A DNA stretch of 64,000 nucleotides from Cryoendolithus antarcticus (taxonomy: Eukaryota; Ascomycota; Dothideomycetes; Cladosporiales; Cladosporiaceae), in contig NAJO01000035.1 of assembly GCA_002077065.1 (NCBI GenBank), positions 62,001-126,000 on the forward strand, read 5' to 3'. This document shows positions 1 through 11,004 of this stretch, piece after piece (position 1 is the stretch's first letter; each line of letters starts with the position of its first letter). A program made the translations under genes and the position numbers. A model generated the notes under the pieces. The model searched no databases. It was given only the letters and a program-made list of their open reading frames with translations, and had not been told where the DNA came from.

Positions 1-1501
1 GCGGAGCTGTCAGCAACTTTCCCAGACGGTCGGCGCTGGAGGGGTACATTGTGGCGGTAGCACGCGGTACAGAGAGGCTGGTTCATCGGAGTGGGCAGCG
101 AGACTTGCTGAAGAGTCAGAGAAGTCTGCGGAGGCGCCGGAAAGCATTGCGCGATGCGGCATCGATGAGGCGTGCTTGATGGTAGGGGCGATAAAAAGGC
201 TTGCAAGAGTGAAGTTGGGATGTCGGCTCTCGGCGTAAGCAATTCGGCTCAAAATATTGGCACGAGCTGCAGGCACATGACCGACTTCGCTGCAAGCCAC
301 GTGCCACTTTGCTTGCCTATAAGAGGAAAGCGAGGGTCATAACCAGCAATCCTGGGGGTAATCGGTTTCGAGACGTGTCTACATGGTCTGATGGCTTCGT
401 ATCCTACGATTCAATGCAGTTGCAGGACCTGCTTCCTACACTCTGCATCTCCGCGGCTGCTCCTCGCTGTCTTCCGACCATCGCCCAACATCTGGCGTAG
501 AGAAAGATCACTTCGACAATGTAAGAACAATACACACTAGATTTAATAAGCTGTACCGTTCCGCGTCCAGCAAATACGTCACCTATCTTCCGGTAGCTTA
601 CCAACAATGTCGATGCCATTTCAGACAGACGGTACGCGGGCGCGAACATCGATGGAGTACTCAATCTGTCCGATCACTTCTGTCAGTCTTACATCCGCGA
701 TGCTCACATGTTGCGACAGATCAGTCGCTGTGGTTTGCATCATGTCGAACATCGACAACGTGTCTCCCGTTGCAGAATGCCCGTAGCCGTGCAATGCGCA
801 CCCGGAACCTGGTGAGCGTGCATCGTCGATTGCGAGCCGGGCACGAGTGTAGTCGAATCCAGTTATAGCGATACCAGCCAACGGACGTATCGTCGGCTGC
901 TATTACTGACCCAAGCGGTTAGCAGCATGGCTCCATGATGAGTCGTACTTGACCATATCTGACGTCCGTGATTGATGCCGGATCACGATCGTCCCAGGGG
1001 TTTCGCATGATTCCGCGCATGTCTGTCCCTGCTCAAGATGTCTCAAGGTGACTTTGGCATAAAGGGGAGGAAGTGAGATGCGAGAGGCGGAGACATCAGA
1101 TCAGAAAACGCGGTAGACATACATGTATCCTCATCTTGCCTACAAGCTTTTGCACTTACTACAGCAGTCGCCGAAGGGCGCTCTGGAGGGAATATCGCCC
1201 TTCGTTGTTGCGTCGGTCACTCAACTCGGGAACGATGTCTAATGATCGGATACATTGTTTCACAGTCGCATCGTAGCCGATAGAGATCTTGCTAGACTCA
1301 CACAACGCTTTCGCTATGATGGTGAAGACAGGCTTGCCTGCAGTTGGAGTCTGGATATCGAAAAGGCGTAGAATGTGATCAATATCCAAAGGCTTACTGA
1401 CACGCCTTCCTTGCTATGACGTCTGACCTCGGCAAACATCAACCCTCAAGTTGTAGTGAATCAGCGTTCAACACCTCGATAAACGCAGCAATGGCCTCAC
1501 T
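1..1501. other. Intergenic, no supported gene
   Basis: Only short open frames are present, on both strands, with no recognisable domain, no signal peptide and no convincing splice structure. The longest are about 96 codons (minus, 10-300) and 86 codons (minus, 621-881). The right end probably holds the promoter of the Nudix gene. A neighbouring gene could end just outside the left edge; nothing here proves it. Confidence 0.5.
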
Positions 1502-2659
1502 ATGGCTGCTTTGTCGCCGGCGTCCAAGGTAGACGGTTTCCAGATTTTGATCACCGACCATAACTAACGTACGTACAGCGAGCGATAGCGAACTTGCGCG
1601 CCTTTGCGACCCCACCGACGAGCTACTACAAATGTCCGCTCACGAGACGGGCAGCAGTATTGATACTGCTGTTCGCGGATCGTCGCGGTGACCTTCGAGT
1701 AGTTCTGACGATTCGGAGTTCGGGGTTGAAAAATTGTACGCACATTGTCACATCAATGCCCTCTCCACATCGCTCTGACACTACCTCAAGATGCCGGCCA
1801 AGCAGCCCTCCCCGGCGGCAAAGCAGACACTCTTCAAGAGACGCCATGGCTGACCGCTCGCCGAGAGGCGTTCGAAGAGATCGGACTGCCAATGCGCGAT
1901 GAGAACTTCCCACCAGGCTATACAGTCGAACATCTCACCGAACTACCATGCAACCTAGCCATGACCGAGCTGGGCGTCCGACCATGCGTAGCATACCTCC
2001 ACGCGCCAGCAGCCTCTGCAGGTAATCGCACGCCAGATGCTGCACGAGACTTGCTGCCGAAACTAGACGCAAAGGAGGTAGCTGCGGTCTTTACAGCGCC
2101 TTTCCACAACTTCCTTCGCGAAGAGGATGAGGACCCCGAGCAGCGGAAGGTAGAGGGAGAGTGGTACAAGGGCTCATGGCATTCGTGGAACGAGAAGGCG
2201 TGGCGCATGCACAACTTCTCGGTGCCGGTGACGAGTACGACGGCCTTCCTTGCGAAGAGGCCAGAGTCGTATACAGACCCGCGACCCACGACACCGAACC
2301 CGGTAGTCAAGCCGTCGGCTTCGGCTTCAGCGCCATCACCTGCAGCTTTCACGCCCGCCAAAGCCGGCTTACAGAAGGGATCCTCGCTTGAGCCTCCCCT
2401 GCCACGAACCTTCTACCGCACCTCCGGTGATGCGCTCGCCCAGCCACGCTACCGAGTCTTCGGGATGACTGCAAGGATCTTGGTAGATGCTGCGAGAGTC
2501 GCATATGGCGAAGAGCCGCAGTTCGAGCACAACAGTCATTTCGGTGACGAAGAGATGATCGAGCGGTTGCTGAAGATTGGGAGGCTGGGGGAGAAGAAGA
2601 AGGAGGGTGAGGTGCTGACGAAGGAGGTTATGAGTCAGGCGAGGGAGGTGAAGATGTGA
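1502..2659 (+). CDS. PCD1: Nudix hydrolase, coenzyme A diphosphatase (Pcd1-like)
   Basis: Three exons are inferred: 1502-1528, 1579-1735 and 1791-2659, giving 350 residues. Intron 1 (50 bp) has a TAACTAAC branch site and intron 2 (55 bp) runs GTACG to CAAG. Splicing restores a continuous domain: TRRAAVLILLFADRRGDLRV, then SSGLKN, then YAGQAALPGG. The Nudix box follows, with REAFEEIGLP carrying the metal-binding glutamates. The conserved LP-GG segment ahead of the box is the pattern of the CoA pyrophosphatase subfamily, which cleaves CoA and oxidised CoA to 3',5'-ADP and phosphopantetheine, often in peroxisomes. No C-terminal SKL-type signal is seen; the protein ends EVKM. A Pro/Ala/Ser-rich insert lies around residues 210-250. 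The domain call is firm; the substrate is inferred from family. Confidence 0.85.
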
Positions 2660-3782
2660 TTCGAGCCTTTGGGATGGATCAGGGAGAAGTTGGTACTACC
2701 TTCCGTGTGGTGGATAGCGCGTGTACAGTGTGAACCCGCCACGTGCTTCGCGCTTGTGCGAGGTCAGCTTCCATTGTGGAACCTCGTACGGAGACGTGCT
2801 ACGATGAGTAAATCACTGTCATGTGATAAGCGTAGAACTCAAGCTCCCGTATTGAGCTTGCGGCGTCCTCGCATGAAGGCGAGCCTTATGTTGAGTTCAT
2901 CGAGGATAACTGCGACGATTACCATGGCAGTTGCGACGTTTGACCCCTTTGAGATGCTGTCTCAGCGCATGAACGCTGTGTGGAGACGACCACAACCATG
3001 GGATTGTGCTCCGCGGTTTGTGCGTCTTCCAGTATCGTGGTCCGCCTTCCAGCCACGTTGGCGCTTGGACTATCGAAAGTCTGACTTTTGCGGATCGTGG
3101 AGTGTCATTATTTGGAAGGCGCGCTCACTCACTCGTTTGAACTTGCCGCGCACTTTCGCATCACGACAACACTCTGCGAAAGTATACGTCTGTACTCATC
3201 TTCGACAAGGACAACAACACCAGTGATCGACGAAGGCATTGGCCCGCGGTGTACCTGCAGCTTGGGGTGCGTCAGCAGCGCAACGTCCCATTGGCGGAGA
3301 AGCGAGGGTGTAAGATTGAGTGCAGCCATTAGTGCAGACCGGGCTTGAGGGACGTGCATCGTGTGAACTCCTAGCAACGCATTCCTCGTCTCTTCAACGC
3401 GGTCCGCCGAACGTCGTCAACGGTCGAAGGAGAGGGGAAGACGGACGCCATCGCACTCACTACAGTCGTTCGTTCACTAATAACAGGAGGCCGCACCGCA
3501 TTATCACAATCGCATCAGCTCGAACGCCCGCTGCAGGGAGGGATCGAGACTGCGGGAGGGATCGAGGTGCAGCTGGCCGACCGGATCATCATACATCGAA
3601 GCTGTTATACCTGCGTCACTTTGCATCAAGCTGTCGTCAAGTGCCTGAGACAGTGAAGACATCATTCACGAGGGGAGACAGCGACTTACATGTCCAACTC
3701 ACTGCTGTCGCAATAACAACACTACCCATTGCCGGGCGCATCATTAATAATCTGAATCTGGAGCATCGCACCTTCGCATGCA
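2660..3782. other. Intergenic, promoter side of RAX2
   Basis: About 1.1 kb between two same-strand genes. Open frames here (for example plus 2669-3226 and plus 3320-3823) have no recognisable protein features. The stretch before 3783 presumably holds the RAX2 promoter and leader. I see no repeat or RNA gene. Confidence 0.5.
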
Positions 3783-6700
3783 ATGCGCAATATCGTCGCG
3801 CAGCTCTTTGCCCTCGGGCCTGAGCTCGCACTGTTCATTCTCTCGTCACCGATTTTCTTTGCGCGAACAGTCAGCGCAGTAACACAACAACAGGTCCCCT
3901 CACCGAACTTGGATCTATCACAGCTTGGGCGTGTCGCACTGGCGGGAGACTTTGACAGCATTTCGCTATACGAATATGTCGGTCAAGGTCAGGACTCCTT
4001 CAGTACAAATGGCAGTCAATCGCTGCTCACGCGATATCCGAACGGCGCATTCCAGACCTTGGGAACGACGGACGCCTACATAGAAACAATGTGCCCGTTC
4101 GTGCAGAACGGGAAGTTACAGGGTGTCGTGATGGGAGGGAACTTCACACGGTTGGGTGGCGTGGAAGCGCAAGGCATTGCGCTGTATGACCCAAACACAA
4201 CAAGCATTACGGCGCTACCTGGGCTTAGTGGGCGGGTGTCAGCGCTGTATTGCGACGATACGTCAGGGACGGTGTATGTGGGAGGCTCATTCTCGGCTGG
4301 AAATTCGACAAACGCGATGGCGTGGGTTACTGGATGGTCGAACTTGCCTTTTGAAGGGTTCAACGGACCTGTCTCATCGATTGTGAAGAATGCGGCTGGG
4401 AACATCGTTTTCGGTGGGTCGTTCGAGGGTCTCGGTAACGCCACGACACCGAAGGATCCGGATGTTCAGGTCATCAATCTGAGCTCGGGGAACATCACCT
4501 CGTCTGGCACGAGCACGAGGAATGGGTTCAGCGACCCGGAGCAGATCATCTGCAAGACCGGCGCACAAGACGGTGCGGGCAATACATGGCTGCTACAGGA
4601 TGACACACAGGGCTACTGGCAAGGCGCGTACTCTTTCGGCTTTAATCCGACGAAGATTCGATTGTACAACACTCAGCAAGATGGTCGCGGGACGAAGACA
4701 TTCTACTTCGAGGACATGAACAGCGGTGGCATTCTGAACCTCGACTACTCCGATGCAGACGGCAAGAGCCGGTCGTGCTCTGCTAGATGTCCACTGGCAC
4801 AGAACAGCACATCACAGGACTTTCACTTCGTGCCACCTGTTGGCATGAACACTTTCCGAATACAGATTGTGGACTGGTATGGACCAGGTGGCGGCTTGGC
4901 TGGCATCGAGCTCTTCCAGGACGACATTTACTCGTTCGCTGTCAACGACTTCAATGAGCCGAAGTGTGACGGGGTCAGCTCAGGCTCATCGTCCACCATC
5001 ACGCCTGCGAATGGCACATGGACGCGCACTGCAAATAACGGCGACACTAGCTCGGACTATCTCACTGCTGTCATCAACGACACGACAACAGATACAGGCG
5101 CGTCCGTCACCTTCAGCCCGAATCTTGCGCAGTCAGGCAACTACTCCATCATGGTGTACACTCCGGGTTGTTTACAGGACAGCTCCTGTGCCAGCCGTGG
5201 TCGCGTCAATCTCACGGGTACGATGACTTCGAACGCCCCGCCTATATCGACTGTCGTGTATCAGACCAACGACTACGACAAATTCGACCAGATCTATTAC
5301 GGCTACGTCAATACTGACAGCGGCTCATTTCGGCCCAGCGTTACGTTAACGCCTGTCGCCGGACAGACAAATGTCACGGTCGTAGCACAGCGTGTGCGAT
5401 TCGAGCTCGTCAAAAGCACTGGTGGTCTTAACGGCCTCTATGAGTTCAACCCGAACCTGGCGACGGTCAACACCGACTTCACTACCTCTGCGATTGACGT
5501 CGCCGGTCATAGCTTACAAAGCAATGCGGTCGTCAACGCCGTTGCGATGTACCAGGATCGGCTGTACGTGGCCGGAAACTTCTCTGGGCAAGGCATCAGC
5601 AATGTCATGAGCGTTGGCAGTAATGCGACCTCATTGCCAGGTGGTGGTCTCAACTCGGAAGTACAAAGTATCTATCAAAACGGATCGACACTATGGATGG
5701 GCGGCAACTTCACCAACACCGAAGATGGCAAAGTGCAAGGCCTAAACAGCGTCGCAGCATTCAACGTCGACACGCAAAGCTGGGCTCCACTGGGTGCCGG
5801 CGTCAATGGTCCCGTCTTCGACCTTGTGCCACTCGATGTCAATATCACTGATGGAACACTGGAGAGTTGCATCACTGTCAATGGAGCCTTCACTTCCGTC
5901 AATGGGTTTGGCGACTACGACACGCTCAACACCTCTGGCTTCGCGGTCTGGGTGCCGAGTCGCAACAACTGGCTGCACAACTTGCCGAACGTCACTATCG
6001 CGCTCAGCGGCAAGCTTGTGACTGCAACTGAAGTGCCTGGCTTCAGCCCACTCTTCGCCGGCCAGATCAGCGCACAAAAGCTCGGCTTGAGTGATGCCGT
6101 CCAGCTTGTCGGCTCAGGACAGCCGGGCTTGCAGACCCTTGGTCTCAAGATTCAGCCCGCCACTGCATCGACATCCACCAAGAGGAAGCGGGCAGAGACT
6201 GGCACTGCAGATGCCTCAGGTGTATACACTGGCCTCTACTACGGCGAGTCGAACCTCAACATCACCGTCCTCGGCGGCAGCTTCATAGCCGAAGCCACCA
6301 ACGGCTCTACAGTCTCGAACCTGATCTTCATCAACAACACCGCCTCTACCCAAGCGATTACGGGCGTCACAGGCCTCGAGCCTGAATCCATTATCGTCGC
6401 CATGGATACAGTCAACACCCTCCTCTTCGCCGGCGGCTCCGTGCAAGGCACAGTCAACAACGCGCAAGTCAATGGTCTCGTCGTTGTCGACCTCGTCACC
6501 GGCGAGTACGCTTCTACTCAGCCTCCAGCGCTGGCTGGTGGAGCGGTGTTGGTAGGCGCCATCGCCACGCAGCCCCAAACTTCCACCGTCTACGTCGGCG
6601 GGAACTTCCAGACCGCTGGCTCTCTGCCCTGCGAGACACTCTGCTACTACGACACCTCGGCCAAACAATGGAACACGCCCGGCTCCGGACTCAGCGGGAC

Positions 6701-7466
6701 GATCAATACCATGACCTGGACTTCTGCCACGGACCTCATGATTGCTGGGAACCTGACTGTGAGTGGAAATCACACCACGATGGCGACATACAACACCAAA
6801 ACCCAAGCTTTCGCGCAGTATACCTCCGACACAACTTTGCCGGGTACAATCTCCTCTCTCAGCCCTGCCGACTCCTCGTACACAACTTGGTGGGCCGCCG
6901 GTCTCAGCACCGCAGATAACACAGCATACCTCGCCCGCCACGCCAACAACGCATGGACGTTCGTCGACGTCCTCGGCCCTGGAACCTTCATCCGCGGCTT
7001 GCAGATCTTGTCCACGACTGCAAACCACGGCTCCTCGGACTTACTGCCTGCGGATCGAGTTCTGCTGCTAAGTGGAAATATCAATATCCCCTCTTTCGGT
7101 AACGCTAGTGCTGCGCTGTTCAATGGCACAGCTCTGACGCCTTTCTTGCTCACGTCCAAGACCTCCGGCTCTGGTGGCGGCGGCAGCATCGCCGGCCTCT
7201 TTGTCTCTAACCCTTCCGCGCTTATGTCCGGCGGCGGAAGCCATCTAGCTCTCGGCCTAGTCGTCCTCATCGGCCTGGGAATCTCACTCTTCCTCATCTT
7301 CCTCCTCGTCGTCATCGGCATCTTAATCGAACGGAGAAGGAGGAAGCGGGAAGGCTACGTGCCCATGTCCATGGACAGGGGGAAGGGCAATCTCGAGCGC
7401 GTCCCGCCGCAGGAGCTGTTCGAGGGGCTGCACGAGAAGGAGGGGAGTGGGATGCAGAAACTGTAA
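3783..7466 (+). CDS. RAX2: Rax2-like cortical polarity marker protein
   Basis: Single uninterrupted frame of 1227 residues. An N-terminal hydrophobic segment (about residues 8-32) reads as a signal peptide. A long luminal or extracellular part follows, full of N-x-S/T sites and of repeated GGNF/GGSF units typical of Rax2 beta-propeller/kelch-like regions (VMGGNFTRLGG, VYVGGSF, WMGGNFTN, VYVGGNFQTAG). One membrane helix lies near residues 1155-1182, followed by the basic stop-transfer ERRRRKRE and a short cytoplasmic tail with a PPQELFEGLHEKEG segment. Rax2 marks old division sites in yeast and helps fix growth direction at hyphal tips in filamentous fungi. Length and layout match the family. 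The start gives a good signal peptide and no better upstream ATG is seen. Confidence 0.93.
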   Translation: MRNIVAQLFALGPELALFILSSPIFFARTVSAVTQQQVPSPNLDLSQLGRVALAGDFDSISLYEYVGQGQDSFSTNGSQSLLTRYPNGAFQTLGTTDAYIETMCPFVQNGKLQGVVMGGNFTRLGGVEAQGIALYDPNTTSITALPGLSGRVSALYCDDTSGTVYVGGSFSAGNSTNAMAWVTGWSNLPFEGFNGPVSSIVKNAAGNIVFGGSFEGLGNATTPKDPDVQVINLSSGNITSSGTSTRNGFSDPEQIICKTGAQDGAGNTWLLQDDTQGYWQGAYSFGFNPTKIRLYNTQQDGRGTKTFYFEDMNSGGILNLDYSDADGKSRSCSARCPLAQNSTSQDFHFVPPVGMNTFRIQIVDWYGPGGGLAGIELFQDDIYSFAVNDFNEPKCDGVSSGSSSTITPANGTWTRTANNGDTSSDYLTAVINDTTTDTGASVTFSPNLAQSGNYSIMVYTPGCLQDSSCASRGRVNLTGTMTSNAPPISTVVYQTNDYDKFDQIYYGYVNTDSGSFRPSVTLTPVAGQTNVTVVAQRVRFELVKSTGGLNGLYEFNPNLATVNTDFTTSAIDVAGHSLQSNAVVNAVAMYQDRLYVAGNFSGQGISNVMSVGSNATSLPGGGLNSEVQSIYQNGSTLWMGGNFTNTEDGKVQGLNSVAAFNVDTQSWAPLGAGVNGPVFDLVPLDVNITDGTLESCITVNGAFTSVNGFGDYDTLNTSGFAVWVPSRNNWLHNLPNVTIALSGKLVTATEVPGFSPLFAGQISAQKLGLSDAVQLVGSGQPGLQTLGLKIQPATASTSTKRKRAETGTADASGVYTGLYYGESNLNITVLGGSFIAEATNGSTVSNLIFINNTASTQAITGVTGLEPESIIVAMDTVNTLLFAGGSVQGTVNNAQVNGLVVVDLVTGEYASTQPPALAGGAVLVGAIATQPQTSTVYVGGNFQTAGSLPCETLCYYDTSAKQWNTPGSGLSGTINTMTWTSATDLMIAGNLTVSGNHTTMATYNTKTQAFAQYTSDTTLPGTISSLSPADSSYTTWWAAGLSTADNTAYLARHANNAWTFVDVLGPGTFIRGLQILSTTANHGSSDLLPADRVLLLSGNINIPSFGNASAALFNGTALTPFLLTSKTSGSGGGGSIAGLFVSNPSALMSGGGSHLALGLVVLIGLGISLFLIFLLVVIGILIERRRRKREGYVPMSMDRGKGNLERVPPQELFEGLHEKEGSGMQKL

Positions 7467-7803
7467 GGGAAGTGCAGTGGCAGTGGCAATGACGACGGAA
7501 CGAACACATGCACATAGACAGCGAGCGCGGCTATCTCTTTTGTCCTTTGAATTGTGGGATTCCACTGCATGGCGTTGCGGCGTCACAGTGGCTAGTCGTA
7601 GCGTTAAGCTCGCGGCCGGGATATCAAATTTGTCGAAGCAGAAAGAAAGAGCGAGCGTCGCAGGCTACATCATCCCCGGCGCAGCAAGCGCTCGAGTTGC
7701 AGAGCAGAAAGCAGAACTGGCGCTTAATCAAGTAATGTAAATCGAATAATATAATACCCGCTTCAACCCATCTATCTATGCGTACACCAGATCGACGCCA
7801 TGT
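7467..7803. other. Convergent 3' region between RAX2 and UTP12
   Basis: The two genes end toward each other across 337 bp. An AT-rich stretch near 7738-7756 (AATCGAATAATATAATACC) is a plausible poly(A) signal area. No gene is seen. Confidence 0.5.
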
Positions 7804-10775
7804 TCAAGCCAAGCTCGCGAACCCTCGCTTCTTCCTTCCCTGACTCAAATCCAACTCTTCCTCCTCTTCCTCCCCATCCACCCACCCCGTACCCACTTCT
7901 CGCTCTCTGGCTTCCACGCCCATGATCTCCAAGCCAGCGAGATTGAACCCGAAGACTTGTTTCTGGCTCTTGACCCAGTCGCCGCTGGCGTCCAGGATCT
8001 CCTGCAGCTCAGCCCTCAGTCCGCCGGAGGAGATGATCTGCGACATGTGTGCTTGTAAAAGGAAATACGTAACTCGCCACGCGAGCTCTGGCTGCATTCG
8101 TTTCCGGAAGAAGAGCGCGAGGAAGGTAAATAGCGCTGGGAGGTGGGCGAAGGGCAGGATTAGGAGGGCGTCGTTCAGACTTGCTGGGGGGATTTTGCGG
8201 AGCGTGGACAGCACGTGGCTTTCTGGCGAGGGGGAGCCGAGGGCCAGGAATACCGGATCACGCTGCGGGGGCGGAACGGAGGCGGGGTTTGCGGCGTGAG
8301 CCTGCGAGGCGAGCAAGTCGGGGAACGCGAGATCGAGGGCTTCGAGGAGCTTTTCGCCGGACGTGAGGGTGCTGAGAGTTTGTTTCGACGCCGCTACCGT
8401 GGAAGTATCATTCGGATCGCCGTCCTCGTCCCGCGCGTCGCGGTCCAAGTTTGCGGCGAGCGTGGCTTCGTACATTTCCTCCAACTCGCGTTCGCGCTCT
8501 TCTTCAAGAAACACGAGATCGTCGCCAACGCTCCAGACGCGAATGGATTTGTCGTGGCTGGCTGTTACGACCGTCTCACCTGTGCGGGACACGACCATGG
8601 CCCAGATTTCGCCGTGATGACCATCCAACTTCTGGATCTGCTCGAATTTGTCCCCGTCCCAGGATTTGAGGACACCGTCTTTTGAGGCCGAGAAAAGGTG
8701 GTGTGATTCCTCTTTTTCGATCGGGTGGGGGATGAACGATACGGCCATGACGGAATCCTGGTGCGCGAAGAAAGCTTTATGGCAGTCGCCGAAATCGAGA
8801 CCCCAGATGCGGACGTTCTTGTCGGCGCTGCAGGTCGCTATCAATTTGCTGTCGGCTGCGATGGAGATGTTTAGAACTGGCAATTTGTGTCCGTAAAGCG
8901 TGAGGAACAATTTCAAGCTATCAGTGAAGAAGACTTTGACGGTGTTGTCTAGCGTGCTAAGGGCTAGAAGGCGCGCGTCGGGGGAAAAGCAGAGGGAGAG
9001 GATGTCGTCTGACAACTTGAGTATCCGAGTTTGAGTTAGCTTGAGCCGTTGCGTCGTGCGTAGTGTGCCAGGCACTTCTTCAGACACGATATCGAAGCGC
9101 CAGAACTTCGCGCTCTTGTCTGCACTTCCCGTAACGACAGATTTGCCATCTGGATGCACGGCTAGCGTCCAGATAGCGGAGTCGTGCGCGGGGATACTTT
9201 CAATCAGCGTGCTGGTGCTGATATCGTAGAGTTCTAGCTCGCCGGTTTTGGTTCCTAGCAAGACGATTCGGTCTCCTGGTAGGAAAGCAGAACAAAGCGC
9301 CTGACCGCAGTCGAGCGTGCGGAGGCAGGTCTGGGTTCGCAAGTTCCAGACTTTGAGTTGGCCGCTCGAGGCTGAGGCTAGCATACGATCGTCAGAGGAG
9401 AGGGCGAGAGTGCGGATGTCGGAGCGGTGGCCTGAGAGCTCGACTGCGAGGGATCGCGTGTGTTCTGGGGGATCTTTTGAGTCTGATTGGGTGAGGGCAC
9501 GGTGAGAGGTGAGGGTGTAGAGCTCGAGTTGGTTGTTTGTTGTTGCTGCTAGGATTTGAAGGGACTTGTTGTTTCGGCTTCCTGGAGATGCCCAGTCTAC
9601 TGACCGAACTTTGCCGCCGGTTCGGATGATCGTGTATGGTACGAAGACGTCGCCTACAGCTGGCGCAAGTGTTTCTTCCTCAGCCTCTGCCGGCAGAGTT
9701 TCGCCAGTCGCAGCAGCTTTCTCACGTCGTCGCTTCCGCTTGCGCTGCAGATGTCGATGTATCTCCTCGGGCGTTCGTATTCGCAGAATCTCCACAGCCT
9801 TCTCCGAGCCATGCACAGCAACGTAATCCTGTTTCGGGTGGAACGATACCTCAATCGTCCGATCCTTGCCCTGTCGCAGCAGTATCCCTTCACTCTTTAG
9901 TACCTCCTGCTTTCCTTTTGTAGATGCAGAGTCGCTCAACTCAGCCAGACCGTTCAAGTCCAGACTCCACACCTTCAGCTCACTGTCATTCCCCGCAGTA
10001 ATAAAGGCGTCACCGTCTCGATTCACCCCAAGCGCCCAACACTCGCCTCCACTCTGCGCAACGTGCGTCTCAACACAGTGCGGCGTGACGAGATCCCACA
10101 ACTTGACCAGCGAGTCCTTCGAAGTACTCAGCAAATAGTTCTCTTCAAGCTCCTCATCCTCCCCACTGTCCCCCACATCCACAGCCTCATCCGTATGCGG
10201 GCTCTGTCGTCTCGAGACTGGCGTTCGGACGAAACTGAGGCCAGTAATCATATCCTTGTGTCCTCTGAGCTTAAACTCCGCCGTCTCGCTTAGCAGATTC
10301 CACACAATAATATCCGTGTCCCTGCCCCCACTAGCCAGCCGCGTGCCCTCATGATCAAACACCAACTTCTCCACCGCTCCCCTGTGCGCATTGAAAGCCA
10401 CTACAACCTGCCCGCTCAAAGCATCCCATATCTTGATCGCGCCGTCTGAGTAGCCCGCAGCTATGAGATCTGGCTGCGGAGCGCATTGCGAAAGGCAGGT
10501 TACCAGCGCGCGGGAGGAGGCGTCGTGCCAGCGGGAGAGGAGGGCGCCGGTCTTGATGTCCCAGGCAAAGACTGCCTCGTTGGCGGCGGTGTAGGCCTTG
10601 CCTGCGCCAGTACTGCGGGTGGAAGAGGTGGTGTTAGAGGATGGGGACCAGAGGGTGTTGGAAGTTGTGGTGGAGATTGTGCCGAAGGAGGTCGTGGGCT
10701 CGTATTTTCTGGAGGCGTTAGTGGAGGCTATGCGATCGAATGTCGATCGATCGTTTACCTATAAGACCGCACCAT
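7804..10775 (-). CDS. UTP12: U3 snoRNP / SSU processome WD40 protein Utp12 (Dip2, WDR3)
   Basis: Two exons on the minus strand: 10775-10759 and 10708-7804, joined across a 50-bp intron with a CTAAC branch site, giving 973 residues. The tiny first exon encodes MVRSYR, which joins KYEPTTSFGTI, the expected Dip2 N-terminus. Many WD40 repeats follow, forming two propellers (GHKDMITGL, VKLWDL, GHRSDIRTL, LKVWNL, VRIWGLDFGDCHKAF, IRVWSV). An acidic linker and the C-terminal Utp12 domain come last (residues about 790-950, HVLSTLRKIPPASLNDALLI and so on). Utp12 belongs to the UTP-B complex, which binds the 5' external spacer of pre-rRNA in the nucleolus during 18S processing. It is divergent from the ARPC2 gene across 229 bp. 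Confidence 0.95.
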
Positions 10776-11004
10776 GACTAGTTCTGGTGCATTGTATCGT
10801 CACTCTTCTCAACTCGGATCGGGAACAAAAAGTTCCCTGCGACACTTCCCCACACTGTGGCGTCGCGGAATTCAGCCGCTGTAAGTACGAGGGTTAGGAG
10901 CATCCCACTTCGACACACTGACATTGCCTAGGGAAAGGTCGAGACGACAGCACCCGCATATTGTGCTACATATCTTGCCTCAGGGCACACACTCACCACC
11001 CACG
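10776..11004. promoter_or_regulatory. Shared divergent promoter region UTP12 / ARPC2
   Basis: 229 bp separate two divergent start codons, so both promoters must lie here. It holds a perfect 6-bp inverted repeat, GGGAAC-AAAAA-GTTCCC, near 10821-10837. It also holds a likely 5'-leader intron of the ARPC2 transcript at 10881-10931: GTAAGT donor, CACTGAC branch site, CCTAG acceptor. Both are read directly from sequence; function is inferred. Confidence 0.55.

Noticed and set aside
621..881. Minus-strand 86-codon frame
   Set aside because: The frame looks mildly protein-like but shows no family, no splice partners and no neighbour support.
6216..7028. 270-codon frame antisense to RAX2
   Set aside because: It is a mirror of the RAX2 coding frame and has no independent features.
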